The position numbers were made by a program, and so were the translations under genes. Source: Lachnospiraceae bacterium (GTDB taxonomy: Bacteria > Bacillota > Clostridia > Lachnospirales > Lachnospiraceae). Taken from it: 64,000 nt of DNA. Shown piece by piece: positions 40,160-48,551 of this stretch (position 1 is its first letter; each line of letters starts with the position of its first letter). Below the pieces are notes generated by a model. The model did no database searches. It had not been told where the DNA came from and saw nothing but the letters and a program-made list of their open reading frames with translations. Where the stretch lies: positions 1-64,000 of the forward strand of contig JAGAYR010000045.1 of assembly GCA_017940415.1 (NCBI GenBank), read 5' to 3'.

Positions 40160-41626
40160 ATGTCAAACGTACTTGAAGAATATCTTAAAGAAGACTATTC
40201 AAAATGGGGTGCAAGAAATTATCTCTATGAGAAAAAAGACGGAATAAATTACACTCCCATCACGTATGGCAGCTTTATAGAGAAGGTTAATTACCTTGCA
40301 GCTTACCTGAAGGAAAAAGGCTTCTCCGAAAAGAATATCGGAATATACGGACCTAACAGTATTGAGTGGATGATAAGCGATATATCCATCATGTGCTATG
40401 TAGGATGCGGTGTTGGTTTTAACAAAGACTGGTCCTATGATAATGTTGTCTATTCCATCAAAAAGAGTGAACTCTCCTGTCTTATTTATGATGAAAGACA
40501 AAATGAGATAATGGATAAGATCAAAGAAGAATTTCCGGATCTTACCTATATATCAATACAAAAAGATTTTGAAAGATGTATTGAAGAAGGAAAAAATCTC
40601 TGCAAGGAACTGTTTTCTCCGGAGGCAAGACCGGGAAACGTGCCTGCGAAGGTGGTTTTTACAAGCGGTACCACGTCCTTTCCCAAAGCGGTTCTCCTGT
40701 CAATCAATAATGTATTCTCGGGATGGCGCTCTCTCGGAAGAAGGATAAATGCCGGCACGGAGGATGTATGTTATCTCTTCCTGCCCCTTAATCACACCTA
40801 CGGATCCATATACAATTTTATTTATTCCCTGGTGTTCGGATATGAAATATATCTGGCCGGCAGTATTAAAGAGATGGCTCAGGAGATGATGGCAATTCAC
40901 CCCACGATCTTTTCCGGAGTTCCTCTTGTGTTCACAAGATTTTATGAAGCATCAAAAGCTATGGGAGTTGGCCTGGGAATGCTCCTTGGCGGCAGGATGA
41001 AATACCTGTTCTGCGGCGGTGCCAAGCTTACCCCGGAGATCAGAAAAGCATATGCGGATGAAGGAATGTATATGATGAACGCGTATGCTTTATCGGAAAC
41101 TTCTTCCGGATTCAGTATTGATTATCCCGGTGAAGAGGATATGGAAAGTGTCGGAACCCTGTTTGAGGATGTGGATGCGGTTGTTCTTGATCCTGATGAG
41201 GAGGGATACGGAGAACTTGCGATAAAGGGAGATAATATTTTCCTCGGATATTTCAAGGATGAAGAGGCTACGAAAGCAGCATTTAACGAGGAGGGTTATT
41301 TCCTTACCGGAGATATCGGAACCATAAAGAATAATAAGGTGTACCTCAGAGGAAGAAAAGATACCCGTATAACTCTTTCCAACGGTGAAAATATATCCAC
41401 AAAAAGGATCGAAGAAAGAGTTAAGGAGATTCACGAGAGTATCGTGGCAGTAAAGGTATATATGAGGGGAGATCTTCTCTGTACCGATATATATGTGAAG
41501 GATTCCGAGGCACCTTCGGATCCTGCAGCCTGGGACGGCCTTATCGAAGAACTGAACAAAAATGTTTCCAGGTTTGAAAGAATCGGAAAATATAACATCA
41601 TCAGCAGTACGCAGATGTTAAAGTAA
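40160..41626 (+). CDS. AMP-forming acyl/aryl-acid ligase (ANL superfamily)
   Basis: A 488-residue adenylate-forming enzyme. Motifs: VVFTSGTTSFPKAV (P-loop, A3), YALSETSSG (A5), ELAIKGDNIFLGYF, FLTGDIG (A7) and LRGRKDTRI with NGENIS (A8), plus a C-terminal mobile domain. The final catalytic lysine region is short, ending in SSTQMLK. It activates a carboxylic acid as acyl-AMP, probably onwards to CoA. It is the eighth and last gene of the lipid operon, 20 nt after the GNAT gene, with GGGGAG before ATG 40160. A terminator follows. The acid substrate cannot be read from the sequence. Confidence 0.87.
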   Translation: MSNVLEEYLKEDYSKWGARNYLYEKKDGINYTPITYGSFIEKVNYLAAYLKEKGFSEKNIGIYGPNSIEWMISDISIMCYVGCGVGFNKDWSYDNVVYSIKKSELSCLIYDERQNEIMDKIKEEFPDLTYISIQKDFERCIEEGKNLCKELFSPEARPGNVPAKVVFTSGTTSFPKAVLLSINNVFSGWRSLGRRINAGTEDVCYLFLPLNHTYGSIYNFIYSLVFGYEIYLAGSIKEMAQEMMAIHPTIFSGVPLVFTRFYEASKAMGVGLGMLLGGRMKYLFCGGAKLTPEIRKAYADEGMYMMNAYALSETSSGFSIDYPGEEDMESVGTLFEDVDAVVLDPDEEGYGELAIKGDNIFLGYFKDEEATKAAFNEEGYFLTGDIGTIKNNKVYLRGRKDTRITLSNGENISTKRIEERVKEIHESIVAVKVYMRGDLLCTDIYVKDSEAPSDPAAWDGLIEELNKNVSRFERIGKYNIISSTQMLK

Positions 41627-41638
41627 TATATGCTTTAA

Positions 41639-41680
41639 AAGCGGCCCCATGTCCGCCGGACATGGGCCGCTATATTTTTA
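41639..41680 (+). terminator. Intrinsic terminator of the lipid operon
   Basis: GCGGCCCCATGTCC (41641-41654) pairs with GGACATGGGCCGC (41658-41670), one bulged C, 3-nt loop, followed by an A/T-rich tail with T5. Confidence 0.85.
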
Positions 41681-41760
41681 TAAAAAATTTTTTTAAATTA
41701 TCCGCACATTTATATGAGCTCATCCGTTAATCATTATGAAGGGAGGTACAACCCGGATCC

Positions 41761-42207
41761 ATGGATTTAGAAAAAACATATGACAAAATATACCGGTATG
41801 TGTACTTCAGGGTAGGTGACCGGATGATCGCGGAAGATATAACCCAGGAATCATTTCTGAGATTTATAGGCAAATACGGAAATTTTCACGATTATGAGAT
41901 CAAATATCTGTACACTATCGCCAGAAATTTATGTATCGATGAATATCGCAGGATAAAACCCGAACCTATCACTGAAGAGATCGAAGATAAGGCGGGCATG
42001 GGCGGAATCTCGGAAGAATGTATTATGGTCAGACAGGCCTTGGACAAACTGTCCGAAGAGGACAGAGAGATTATCCTGCTAAAGCATGTCAACGGAGAAA
42101 ACATTGCAACCATAAGTAAGGCCCTGGGTATTTCCAGATTTGCACTTTACAGAAAGATCAAAAATGCCGAAGACAGACTCCGAAACGAACTGGAGGTGGA
42201 AGAATGA
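41761..42207 (+). CDS. ECF-type RNA polymerase sigma factor
   Basis: A 148-residue sigma factor with only regions 2 and 4. Region 2 includes DKIYRYVYFRVGDRMIAEDITQESFLRF and a YLYTIARNLCIDEYRR segment; region 4 is LDKLSEEDREIILLKHVNG...ISKALGISRFALYRKI. It directs RNA polymerase to a small regulon, probably including its own operon. A GGGAGG lies 14 nt before the ATG, a rather long spacing. The next gene, a membrane protein that overlaps it by 4 nt, is likely to hold it as an anti-sigma factor. Confidence 0.9.
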   Translation: MDLEKTYDKIYRYVYFRVGDRMIAEDITQESFLRFIGKYGNFHDYEIKYLYTIARNLCIDEYRRIKPEPITEEIEDKAGMGGISEECIMVRQALDKLSEEDREIILLKHVNGENIATISKALGISRFALYRKIKNAEDRLRNELEVEE

Positions 42208-42920
42208 AAAAGAATGAATTTAACAATCTCATAAATGAAGCATTCGCCGCTCCCGAACCGGAACACAAAGAAGAGTTTATAAGAAATCTTCGTCCCAGAG
42301 AAATAGGGACTATCGGAATGTTATGGGGACAGATGCCGTATATCAGTCCGGTAGCATGGATCATATCGGTTGCCATAACTGTTTTGGCGATAGCAGGAAG
42401 CATTCTCGGAATAAAAGATACCGAGCTTTACATAGCCTTGGCAATGCCTTTTACCGCAGCTGTCTCGGTTATCGAAACTCAGAGATCAAAGAGATTCGGA
42501 ATGTCGGAGCTTGAGATGGCAACAAGATTTTCGCTGAGAAGTGTTGTGTTTGCCAGAATGACTATTCTGGGATTTGTATCGGCACTTATGCTTTTAATAA
42601 TCGCTCCGGTCATTGCCATTTCATTGGGCGGGGAAATCATAGTGACCGCAGTGAGAATTCTTATACCTTATCTGATCACCATGGTCATCGGCCTTCGTAT
42701 CGAAAGAAGTACAATCGGAAGAAACAATGGTATCGCTTCTCTTGTTATCGCAGGGGTATCGGCGACCTTTGTGGCATGGTCATATCAATTGGAAGAAAAC
42801 ATATTTTTGCAATATGAGGTATTTACAGGATCGTACGGAATAGTTACAGCTGCCGTATTACTTGCTCTGATGTTTGCAGAGCAGTGGAAGATCGTAAATA
42901 ACGTGGAGGCTTTTGCATGA
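42204..42920 (+). CDS. Membrane protein, probable anti-sigma/regulatory partner
   Basis: A 238-residue protein with a soluble N-terminus of about 45 residues and about six membrane helices. The N-terminal segment FNNLINEAFAAPEPEHKEEFIRNL is suitable for sigma-factor binding. No zinc anti-sigma HxxxCxxC motif is visible, so a sigma-binding role rests on position only. It is translationally coupled to the sigma gene and to the ABC ATPase that follows; it might also be an ABC-linked permease subunit. Confidence 0.7.
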   Translation: MKKNEFNNLINEAFAAPEPEHKEEFIRNLRPREIGTIGMLWGQMPYISPVAWIISVAITVLAIAGSILGIKDTELYIALAMPFTAAVSVIETQRSKRFGMSELEMATRFSLRSVVFARMTILGFVSALMLLIIAPVIAISLGGEIIVTAVRILIPYLITMVIGLRIERSTIGRNNGIASLVIAGVSATFVAWSYQLEENIFLQYEVFTGSYGIVTAAVLLALMFAEQWKIVNNVEAFA

Positions 42921-43606
42921 AATTAACAGTAGACAGGATTACTAAACAATATAAAAACAAGATAGCGGTGGACCGTATGTCATTTGAACTTACTCAGGGC
43001 GTGACCGGTCTGCTCGGAGCAAACGGTGCGGGTAAGACCACCCTTATGAGAATGATGTGCGGAATACTTAACCCCACAAGCGGCGAGATAAATGCTGACG
43101 GGATAGCCGTAAATACGGAAAACTACCGCGCTCTTTTGGGATACCTTCCTCAGGATTTCGGATACTATCCCGAATTTACCGCCCGGGAATTCCTGGAGTA
43201 TATGGCCGCATTAAAGGGTCTGGAAAAGAAAGAAGCTAAGGACAAGACCACAGAACTTCTCGAGCTTGTGGGATTGTCCGATGTTGCAAGGAAGAAAATG
43301 AAGACTTTTTCCGGCGGAATGAAACAAAGAGTGGGCATTGCTCAGGCTCTCCTTAACGATCCCGCAATACTTATCCTGGATGAGCCCACTGCGGGACTTG
43401 ATCCCAAAGAAAGAGTAAGATTCAGGGAACTTATCGAAGAGCTGGGCAAGAAGTCGATTGTTCTCCTTTCCACCCATATCGTATCGGATATTGAGCATAT
43501 CGCGGATAAGATAATCATGATGAAGGACGGCAGTCTGATCTGGCAGGGAAAACAGACCGATGTTGAGGGAGATCTGGAAGAGTTCTATCTTAAAAAGTTT
43601 GAGTGA
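42917..43606 (+). CDS. ABC transporter ATP-binding protein
   Basis: A 229-residue ATPase with Walker A GANGAGKTT, Q-loop LPQDFG, signature FSGGMKQRVGIAQAL and Walker B ILILDEPTAGLD, in the order of the ABC-2/drug-export class. It pairs with the permease at 43629. It overlaps the preceding gene by 4 nt, so sigma factor, membrane protein, ATPase and permease form one operon, possibly induced by envelope stress. Confidence 0.93.
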   Translation: MKLTVDRITKQYKNKIAVDRMSFELTQGVTGLLGANGAGKTTLMRMMCGILNPTSGEINADGIAVNTENYRALLGYLPQDFGYYPEFTAREFLEYMAALKGLEKKEAKDKTTELLELVGLSDVARKKMKTFSGGMKQRVGIAQALLNDPAILILDEPTAGLDPKERVRFRELIEELGKKSIVLLSTHIVSDIEHIADKIIMMKDGSLIWQGKQTDVEGDLEEFYLKKFE

Positions 43607-43628
43607 TGATATTACAGGGAGTAATTAA

Positions 43629-44777
43629 ATGAAGAAAAATACACGCTTCGGAACCCTTTACGGTTTCGAACTACGTAAGATATTTAAAAACCGGATAGCG
43701 ATGATAGCATTTCTGATATTTTTCGTATTCGGATTTATGCAGGGAGAATTGGAAGTAAGCGGAAATATAGCCCCCGAGATTTTGGAAATTTACAGATCTC
43801 TTGATGGAAGGGTGATCGATGATGAACTTATCTCTGAGTGGAACGAAGCCTGTGATGAATACGGAAAGGCCATAAACGATGAGGACAAGGCGTATGAAAC
43901 CATGGAGGAATGGATCAAGGATATCGCCGGATGGCGAAAACCAATAGGTGATCTGGAGACAGATTATCTGTATTCGGAAAGACTTGCCGGAATAGAAGAG
44001 GCCTACGAGGAATGTTTTCTTAATGAAGGTGAGAAAGCTTACTGGAGAGCTCAGGAAGAAAAAATTGAGAAACCCTTTGTATGGTACGATACATTTATTA
44101 CGTTCGGAATTCAAAACGGGATCTCCAATACGATCATAATCATGCTCCTGGTAATCACCGCAGCACTTTCAACAATCTTTGCATCCGAGACCCAGAGGAA
44201 AACAGACTCTATGATAAGGGCGAGCGTGAACGGAAATAAAGAGCTGTATTTTGCAAAGATCCTGGCAGGAACTACTTTTGCCATGGCTTCGGAAATCGTT
44301 TATCTCATTGTGTTCCTGACATATGTCCGTTTGAGATGGGGATTTAGCGGACTTGAGGTGGCTGAGCAGATTATCTATCCATATACACAGATGGATTTGA
44401 ACGCGAAAGATGTGGTAATAATCCTTATTGTTCTCTCACTGCTTGGAACATTTATGCTCACTGCCGTCACCATGTTCCTCTCCGATATCTTGAGAAACGG
44501 TGTGGGAACTATGGCTGCAATGATAGGCGGTTATCTGGGATTATTTGCTCTTTCATCAGCTGTTCCCATGCAGATGAAGACATTGTCCAAGATCATAAAC
44601 CTTTTCCCCGGAATTCAGATTTCTCCGAGACTTGTCTATGAATTCAGATTGTTTAAGATGGGCGGAACGTACTTAAGATCATACCAGGCCGCGGGAGTAT
44701 CATACATACTAATATCGGTTCTTCTTCTTGCGACCGGGTATTTCTTATATAAGAAGTATGAGATAAAAAGTAATTGA
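43629..44777 (+). CDS. ABC-2-type permease with an extended extracellular loop
   Basis: A 382-residue membrane protein. Helix 1 (about 18-38) is followed by an acidic extracellular region of about 125 residues, then five more helices between about 165 and 375. This layout is common for permeases with peptide or antibiotic substrates. It is the last gene of the ECF-sigma operon. Confidence 0.85.
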   Translation: MKKNTRFGTLYGFELRKIFKNRIAMIAFLIFFVFGFMQGELEVSGNIAPEILEIYRSLDGRVIDDELISEWNEACDEYGKAINDEDKAYETMEEWIKDIAGWRKPIGDLETDYLYSERLAGIEEAYEECFLNEGEKAYWRAQEEKIEKPFVWYDTFITFGIQNGISNTIIIMLLVITAALSTIFASETQRKTDSMIRASVNGNKELYFAKILAGTTFAMASEIVYLIVFLTYVRLRWGFSGLEVAEQIIYPYTQMDLNAKDVVIILIVLSLLGTFMLTAVTMFLSDILRNGVGTMAAMIGGYLGLFALSSAVPMQMKTLSKIINLFPGIQISPRLVYEFRLFKMGGTYLRSYQAAGVSYILISVLLLATGYFLYKKYEIKSN

Positions 44778-44806
44778 TTGTTTCTATGCTGTGATAAAAT
44801 ATATCC

Positions 44807-45493
44807 ATGGAGAAGAAGTCATTTGAAGTGGGTACAAAAAAATGCATAACGTATTATTCATCCGATCCGGAGCTACTTTTTATACAGCCCGTATCGGGTG
44901 ATGAGGAAAAGTTCCTTGATGAGGAGATTCGAAGTATTGTTTCATCCTCAAAGAGGAACTTTGCGTTTATCTCTTTTCACATAGATGACTGGAATAAGGA
45001 ATTATCCCCATGGTGTGCACCGCCGGTGTTCGGAAATGAATCGTTTGGAGACGGAGCCTCCCTGACACTTCGTTACATCACAGAGGAATTAATTCCTTAC
45101 GCCCGGAACAGACTGAAGCTGACCGGCGGTATCCCTATTGTGCTCGGAGGTTATTCTCTGGCGGGATTGTTTTCCCTGTGGAGCTCATATAATTCAACTG
45201 TCTTTGAAAGCGTATGCTGTGTTTCTCCTTCTGTCTGGTTTGACGGGTGGCGGGAATATGCATCAAAAAATAAAGCTTTGTGCAGCAGTGTGTATCTAAG
45301 TCTCGGTATCAAGGAAGAGAAAACCAAAAACATAAAGATGGCAAGAGTCGGTGATTGTATCAGATATCAATACGAACTATTAAAACAGGAAGATATACGG
45401 TGTATCCTTGAATGGAATGAAGGAGGACATTTTAACGATCCTGCCGGCAGATGTGCCAAAGGCTTTGCATGGTGCCTGAATAATGAACATTGA
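44807..45493 (+). CDS. Alpha/beta hydrolase (esterase D-like fold)
   Basis: A 228-residue intracellular hydrolase. The nucleophile elbow is GGYSLAGLFSLW (G-x-S-x-G), and a late His in ECNEGGHF-like position (WNEGGHFND) is the likely base. The size fits small serine esterases; siderophore esterases share this pattern. ATG 44807 follows a plausible -10 element (GATAAAAT). It overlaps the LytTR gene by 11 nt. The substrate is unknown. Confidence 0.8.
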   Translation: MEKKSFEVGTKKCITYYSSDPELLFIQPVSGDEEKFLDEEIRSIVSSSKRNFAFISFHIDDWNKELSPWCAPPVFGNESFGDGASLTLRYITEELIPYARNRLKLTGGIPIVLGGYSLAGLFSLWSSYNSTVFESVCCVSPSVWFDGWREYASKNKALCSSVYLSLGIKEEKTKNIKMARVGDCIRYQYELLKQEDIRCILEWNEGGHFNDPAGRCAKGFAWCLNNEH

Positions 45494-45923
45494 TATAAAA
45501 CAGATAAATGAGGGTGAGGACAGTGTAGTCATACGCTACCGGGAGCTTACTCCTCAGATCAACAGAATATTGAATGCCGTAAACGGTGATGATAACAGGC
45601 TTAAGGGAAAAACGGAGGACGGGGAAGTATTTGTCAGCCCGGAAGAAATCCTGTATCTGGAATCCGTAGACGATAAAGTGTTCGTCTATACCAGGGATAA
45701 GATAGTCAGGATAGACGGATCACTGAATTCTTTCCTGATTGAGAAAGCAGATGAAACCTTTTTCAGATGCAGTAAATCAATGGTTATCAATGTTGGAAAA
45801 GTCACAGCACTTAAAAGCCTTTCATCCAACCGAATCGATGCAACCATGGAAGGCGGAGAGCATATCATAATATCCAGACGATTTGCTTCCGAATTCAGAA
45901 GACTTTTGAAAGGGGACAGATAA
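45483..45923 (+). CDS. LytTR-domain DNA-binding regulator
   Basis: A 146-residue transcription regulator. An N-terminal region of about 45 residues is followed by a LytTR domain (DGEVFVSPEEILYLESVDDKVFVYT ... FFRCSKSMVINVGKVTALKSL ... ISRRFASEFRRLL). It has no receiver domain. It is paired with a DUF3021 membrane protein, a frequent arrangement in which the membrane protein restrains the regulator. The ABC pair at 46480-47963 is the probable target. Confidence 0.9.
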   Translation: MNIDIKQINEGEDSVVIRYRELTPQINRILNAVNGDDNRLKGKTEDGEVFVSPEEILYLESVDDKVFVYTRDKIVRIDGSLNSFLIEKADETFFRCSKSMVINVGKVTALKSLSSNRIDATMEGGEHIIISRRFASEFRRLLKGDR

Positions 45924-45924
45924 G

Positions 45925-46386
45925 ATGAAAAATAAAAAAAATATCTCTCTTTGGGAAGCTTATCTGACCAAAGAGATTGGAATAGAGTTCAAAGCATGTC
46001 TGTATTTTTTTGCAATCTTATTTTATTACTGTGTTTACAGGATGGCCTGCGGAATATTTGATGCAAGCATAATTCATATGGCAGAACTGATACTGACCTG
46101 CTATGCTATATGTTATTTACAGGTATATCTGTTCGGGAACTTTGACGAAGCGGATAAACTGCGCGGAAGAGAGATCGCGGGGATGATCGTATGTACGGTT
46201 CTTTATACAGCCGTATCCTATATCGGAAAGTGGTTTGACAGAAAAATACCTGTTACTCTGGGATTTGTGGCATACATTTTATTTATGTATATATGCGTCG
46301 TATTGATATACAGGACCAAGAGAAAAATAGATGATAAAAAATTAAACGAGGATCTTAAAATCTTTCAGGCAGATCATAAAAAGTGA
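45925..46386 (+). CDS. DUF3021 membrane protein
   Basis: A 153-residue protein with four helices (about 25-42, 47-66, 88-102 and 112-130) and a charged tail. It matches the DUF3021 partners of LytTR regulators. GGGGACAG precedes ATG 45925, one base after the LytTR gene stop. It is thought to control its partner at the membrane. Confidence 0.85.
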   Translation: MKNKKNISLWEAYLTKEIGIEFKACLYFFAILFYYCVYRMACGIFDASIIHMAELILTCYAICYLQVYLFGNFDEADKLRGREIAGMIVCTVLYTAVSYIGKWFDRKIPVTLGFVAYILFMYICVVLIYRTKRKIDDKKLNEDLKIFQADHKK

Positions 46387-46412
46387 AGGATAGCGGCTGA
46401 AATATGCATCTT

Positions 46413-46444
46413 ACGGGAACAGATATTGTTCCCGTTTTTTATTT
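46413..46444 (+). terminator. Intrinsic terminator
   Basis: ACGGGAAC (46413-46420) and GTTCCCGT (46428-46435), 7-nt loop, followed by a T-run. It separates LytTR-DUF3021 from the ABC genes. Confidence 0.85.
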
Positions 46445-46479
46445 CTGATAATTTCAGATCAAAGAGAAGGAGGGTGCGT

Positions 46480-47175
46480 ATGAATGTTATAGAGATAGAA
46501 CATCTGACCAAAACATACGGTAAAAACAGGGGTGTCACAGATGTGTCTCTTAAGGTGGAAGAGGGAGATATCTTTGGTTTCCTCGGACCGAACGGAGCGG
46601 GAAAATCCACAACCATCAGATCCATGATGGGATTTTTAAAATTCAATTCCGGAAGTATCAGGATTCTTGGAATGGACAGCGTTAAGGACCGCGAGAAGAT
46701 CCTCGCAAATGTGGGATATATGCCTTCCGAGGCCTGGTTTTACGATTCAATGAAGGTATCTGAAGTGATAGCCTATGCTGCCGATATAAGGGGAGTTGAC
46801 TGCAGGGATGAGGCGGAAATGCTCTGCGAAAGACTTAAGGTAAATAAGAATAAGAAGATCCGCGAACTGTCTTACGGTAATAAGAAAAAAGTAAGCATAG
46901 TCTGTGCGATGCAGCATAAACCGAAGCTGTTCATATTTGATGAACCTACCGGCGGCCTGGATCCTTTGATGCAAAGAAGTTTTTTTGAATTGATAAATGA
47001 ATATGTTGATAAGGGTGCTACCTGCCTTTTATCCACACACGTATTATCCGAAGTAAATAAATATTGCAGAACCGCAGCCATAATGAGAGAAGGAAAACTG
47101 ACCATGCTGGACAGCCCGGAGATAGATGATGATGAATTTTTGAAATTCTATGAGGATTCGGAGGAAGAAGCATGA
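46480..47175 (+). CDS. ABC transporter ATP-binding protein
   Basis: A 231-residue ATPase with Walker A GPNGAGKSTT, a Q-loop near YMPSEAW, LSYGNKKKVSIVCAMQ as a variant signature (S-Y-G-N in place of S-G-G-Q) and Walker B LFIFDEPTGGLD. AAGGAGG fixes the start at ATG 46480; 18 open codons upstream have no ribosome binding site. The subfamily matches exporters of the BcrA/CcmA type. It overlaps the permease gene by 4 nt. Confidence 0.9.
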   Translation: MNVIEIEHLTKTYGKNRGVTDVSLKVEEGDIFGFLGPNGAGKSTTIRSMMGFLKFNSGSIRILGMDSVKDREKILANVGYMPSEAWFYDSMKVSEVIAYAADIRGVDCRDEAEMLCERLKVNKNKKIRELSYGNKKKVSIVCAMQHKPKLFIFDEPTGGLDPLMQRSFFELINEYVDKGATCLLSTHVLSEVNKYCRTAAIMREGKLTMLDSPEIDDDEFLKFYEDSEEEA

Positions 47176-47963
47176 AAAAGATTTTTATGCAGGAATTGAA
47201 AATGAATCTGAAGACACTCCTTATCTGGAGTCTTTCGGTCGGTGGAATGGGGCTTGCCTGTATTCTTATGTATCAAAGCATGGAAGGTGAGATGAAGGAG
47301 ATGGCGGATGCATTTTCACATATGGGAGCATTTTCGGATGCCTTCGGAATGAGTACCCTAAGCATCGCCACCATAAAAGGGTATTTTGCTACGGAAGTCG
47401 GAGCGGTACACGGCCTCGGAGGAAGTATGTTTGTATCACTTCTTGGTGCCGGAATTCTTTCCAAGGAGGAAGAATTGCACACCGGAGAATTTCTGTTTTC
47501 TTTTCCCGTATCGAGAAAAAAGATTGTGGCTGCAAAGGCACTTTGTATCGCTTTAATGACGGTTCTTTTCACGGTAATATGCGGAGCGCTATATGCATGC
47601 GGATTTGCGGCACTGGGTGAGGAACTCCCGGTCAAAGAATTTATGACATATATGGGTATGCAGCTGTTGATGGATCTTGAGATAGCGGGAATCTGTTTTG
47701 CAATCTCATCCGTATGGTCCAAGACCAAAACCGGACTTGCACTGGGTACGGCTCTTATGTTCTACGCATATGATGTTATCGGAAGAGTTGTGACGGATGT
47801 AAAAGAATATCTTTTTATAGGACCTTTTTCATATGCCAACGCATCCGATATTTTTTCCGGCACGGACATTTCCGTAAAGGCTGTCTGCTTCGGAACGGCT
47901 CTCGCCGCAAGCTGCATTATATTTGCCTTTATGTACTACGATAAAAGAGATCTGGCTTCATGA
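47172..47963 (+). CDS. ABC-2-type permease
   Basis: A 263-residue, six-helix membrane protein with the start typical of ABC-2 permeases (MKKIFMQELKMNLKTLLIWSLSVGGM) and a conserved EELHTGEFLFSFPVSRKKIVAAK loop. Paired with the ATPase at 46480 and likely under LytTR control. Confidence 0.88.
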   Translation: MKKIFMQELKMNLKTLLIWSLSVGGMGLACILMYQSMEGEMKEMADAFSHMGAFSDAFGMSTLSIATIKGYFATEVGAVHGLGGSMFVSLLGAGILSKEEELHTGEFLFSFPVSRKKIVAAKALCIALMTVLFTVICGALYACGFAALGEELPVKEFMTYMGMQLLMDLEIAGICFAISSVWSKTKTGLALGTALMFYAYDVIGRVVTDVKEYLFIGPFSYANASDIFSGTDISVKAVCFGTALAASCIIFAFMYYDKRDLAS

Positions 47964-47984
47964 CCCGATTAACCGATCTGTCAC

Positions 47985-48020
47985 AAACCCCTTCGCTTCT
48001 TACCGGCGGAGGGGTTTTGC
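47985..48020 (+). terminator. Intrinsic terminator
   Basis: AAACCCCTTCGC (47985-47996) pairs with the segment GCGGAGGGGTTT (48006-48017) with one G-U pair, followed by TTTT. It ends the ABC operon. Confidence 0.75.
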
Positions 48021-48083
48021 CGTTCTTGCTACTTTCACGCAAAAAGGCTAAACTTGTTATGTGTGTTTTATAGATCAAACAAA

Positions 48084-48551
48084 ATGAGACGAACATCACT
48101 GTGCTATATAATTAAAGAAGATAAAGTACTTCTTCTGTATCGGAATAAAAAAGAAAACGATGCGAATGAAGGTAAATGGATCGGTGTCGGCGGAAAGCTT
48201 GAAGAAGGCGAAACACCCGAAGATTGCATGAAAAGAGAAGTGTTTGAAGAGACCGGTCTTACCGTTACGGAGTATCATTTCCACGGAGTCATAAGATTTG
48301 TATCGGAAATGTGGGATGATGAGGAAATGAATCTCTACAGTGTCACCGGATATTCCGGTGAGATAAATCCTTCATGTGATGAAGGACATTTGGAATGGAT
48401 AGATACCTGCAGGGTTTTTGATCTTCCCATGTGGGAAGGGGATAAGTATTTCTTAAAACCTCTTCTGGAAGGAAAACCCGAGATCAATATGGTACTCAGA
48501 TATGAGGGCATAGGCAAGGATGAACACCTTGCGGAAGTTACGGATGAGTAA
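48084..48551 (+). CDS. NUDIX hydrolase (MutT-like)
   Basis: A 155-residue enzyme with a complete Nudix box GGKLEEGETPEDCMKREVFEETGL, of the type that hydrolyses 8-oxo-dGTP or related nucleotides. ATG 48084 aligns with the family start (RRTSLCYI); a TTG ten codons earlier is possible because AAAAGG lies before it, and ATG 48084 itself has no ribosome binding site. It overlaps the tcdA start by 8 nt. Confidence 0.88.
   Translation: MRRTSLCYIIKEDKVLLLYRNKKENDANEGKWIGVGGKLEEGETPEDCMKREVFEETGLTVTEYHFHGVIRFVSEMWDDEEMNLYSVTGYSGEINPSCDEGHLEWIDTCRVFDLPMWEGDKYFLKPLLEGKPEINMVLRYEGIGKDEHLAEVTDE

Noticed and set aside
31312-41626. Reading the operon as ordinary phosphatidylethanolamine synthesis only
   Set aside because: PssA and Psd would fit, but a CarS-family enzyme, UbiA, two dikinases, GNAT and an acid ligase in the same coupled unit are not needed for it.
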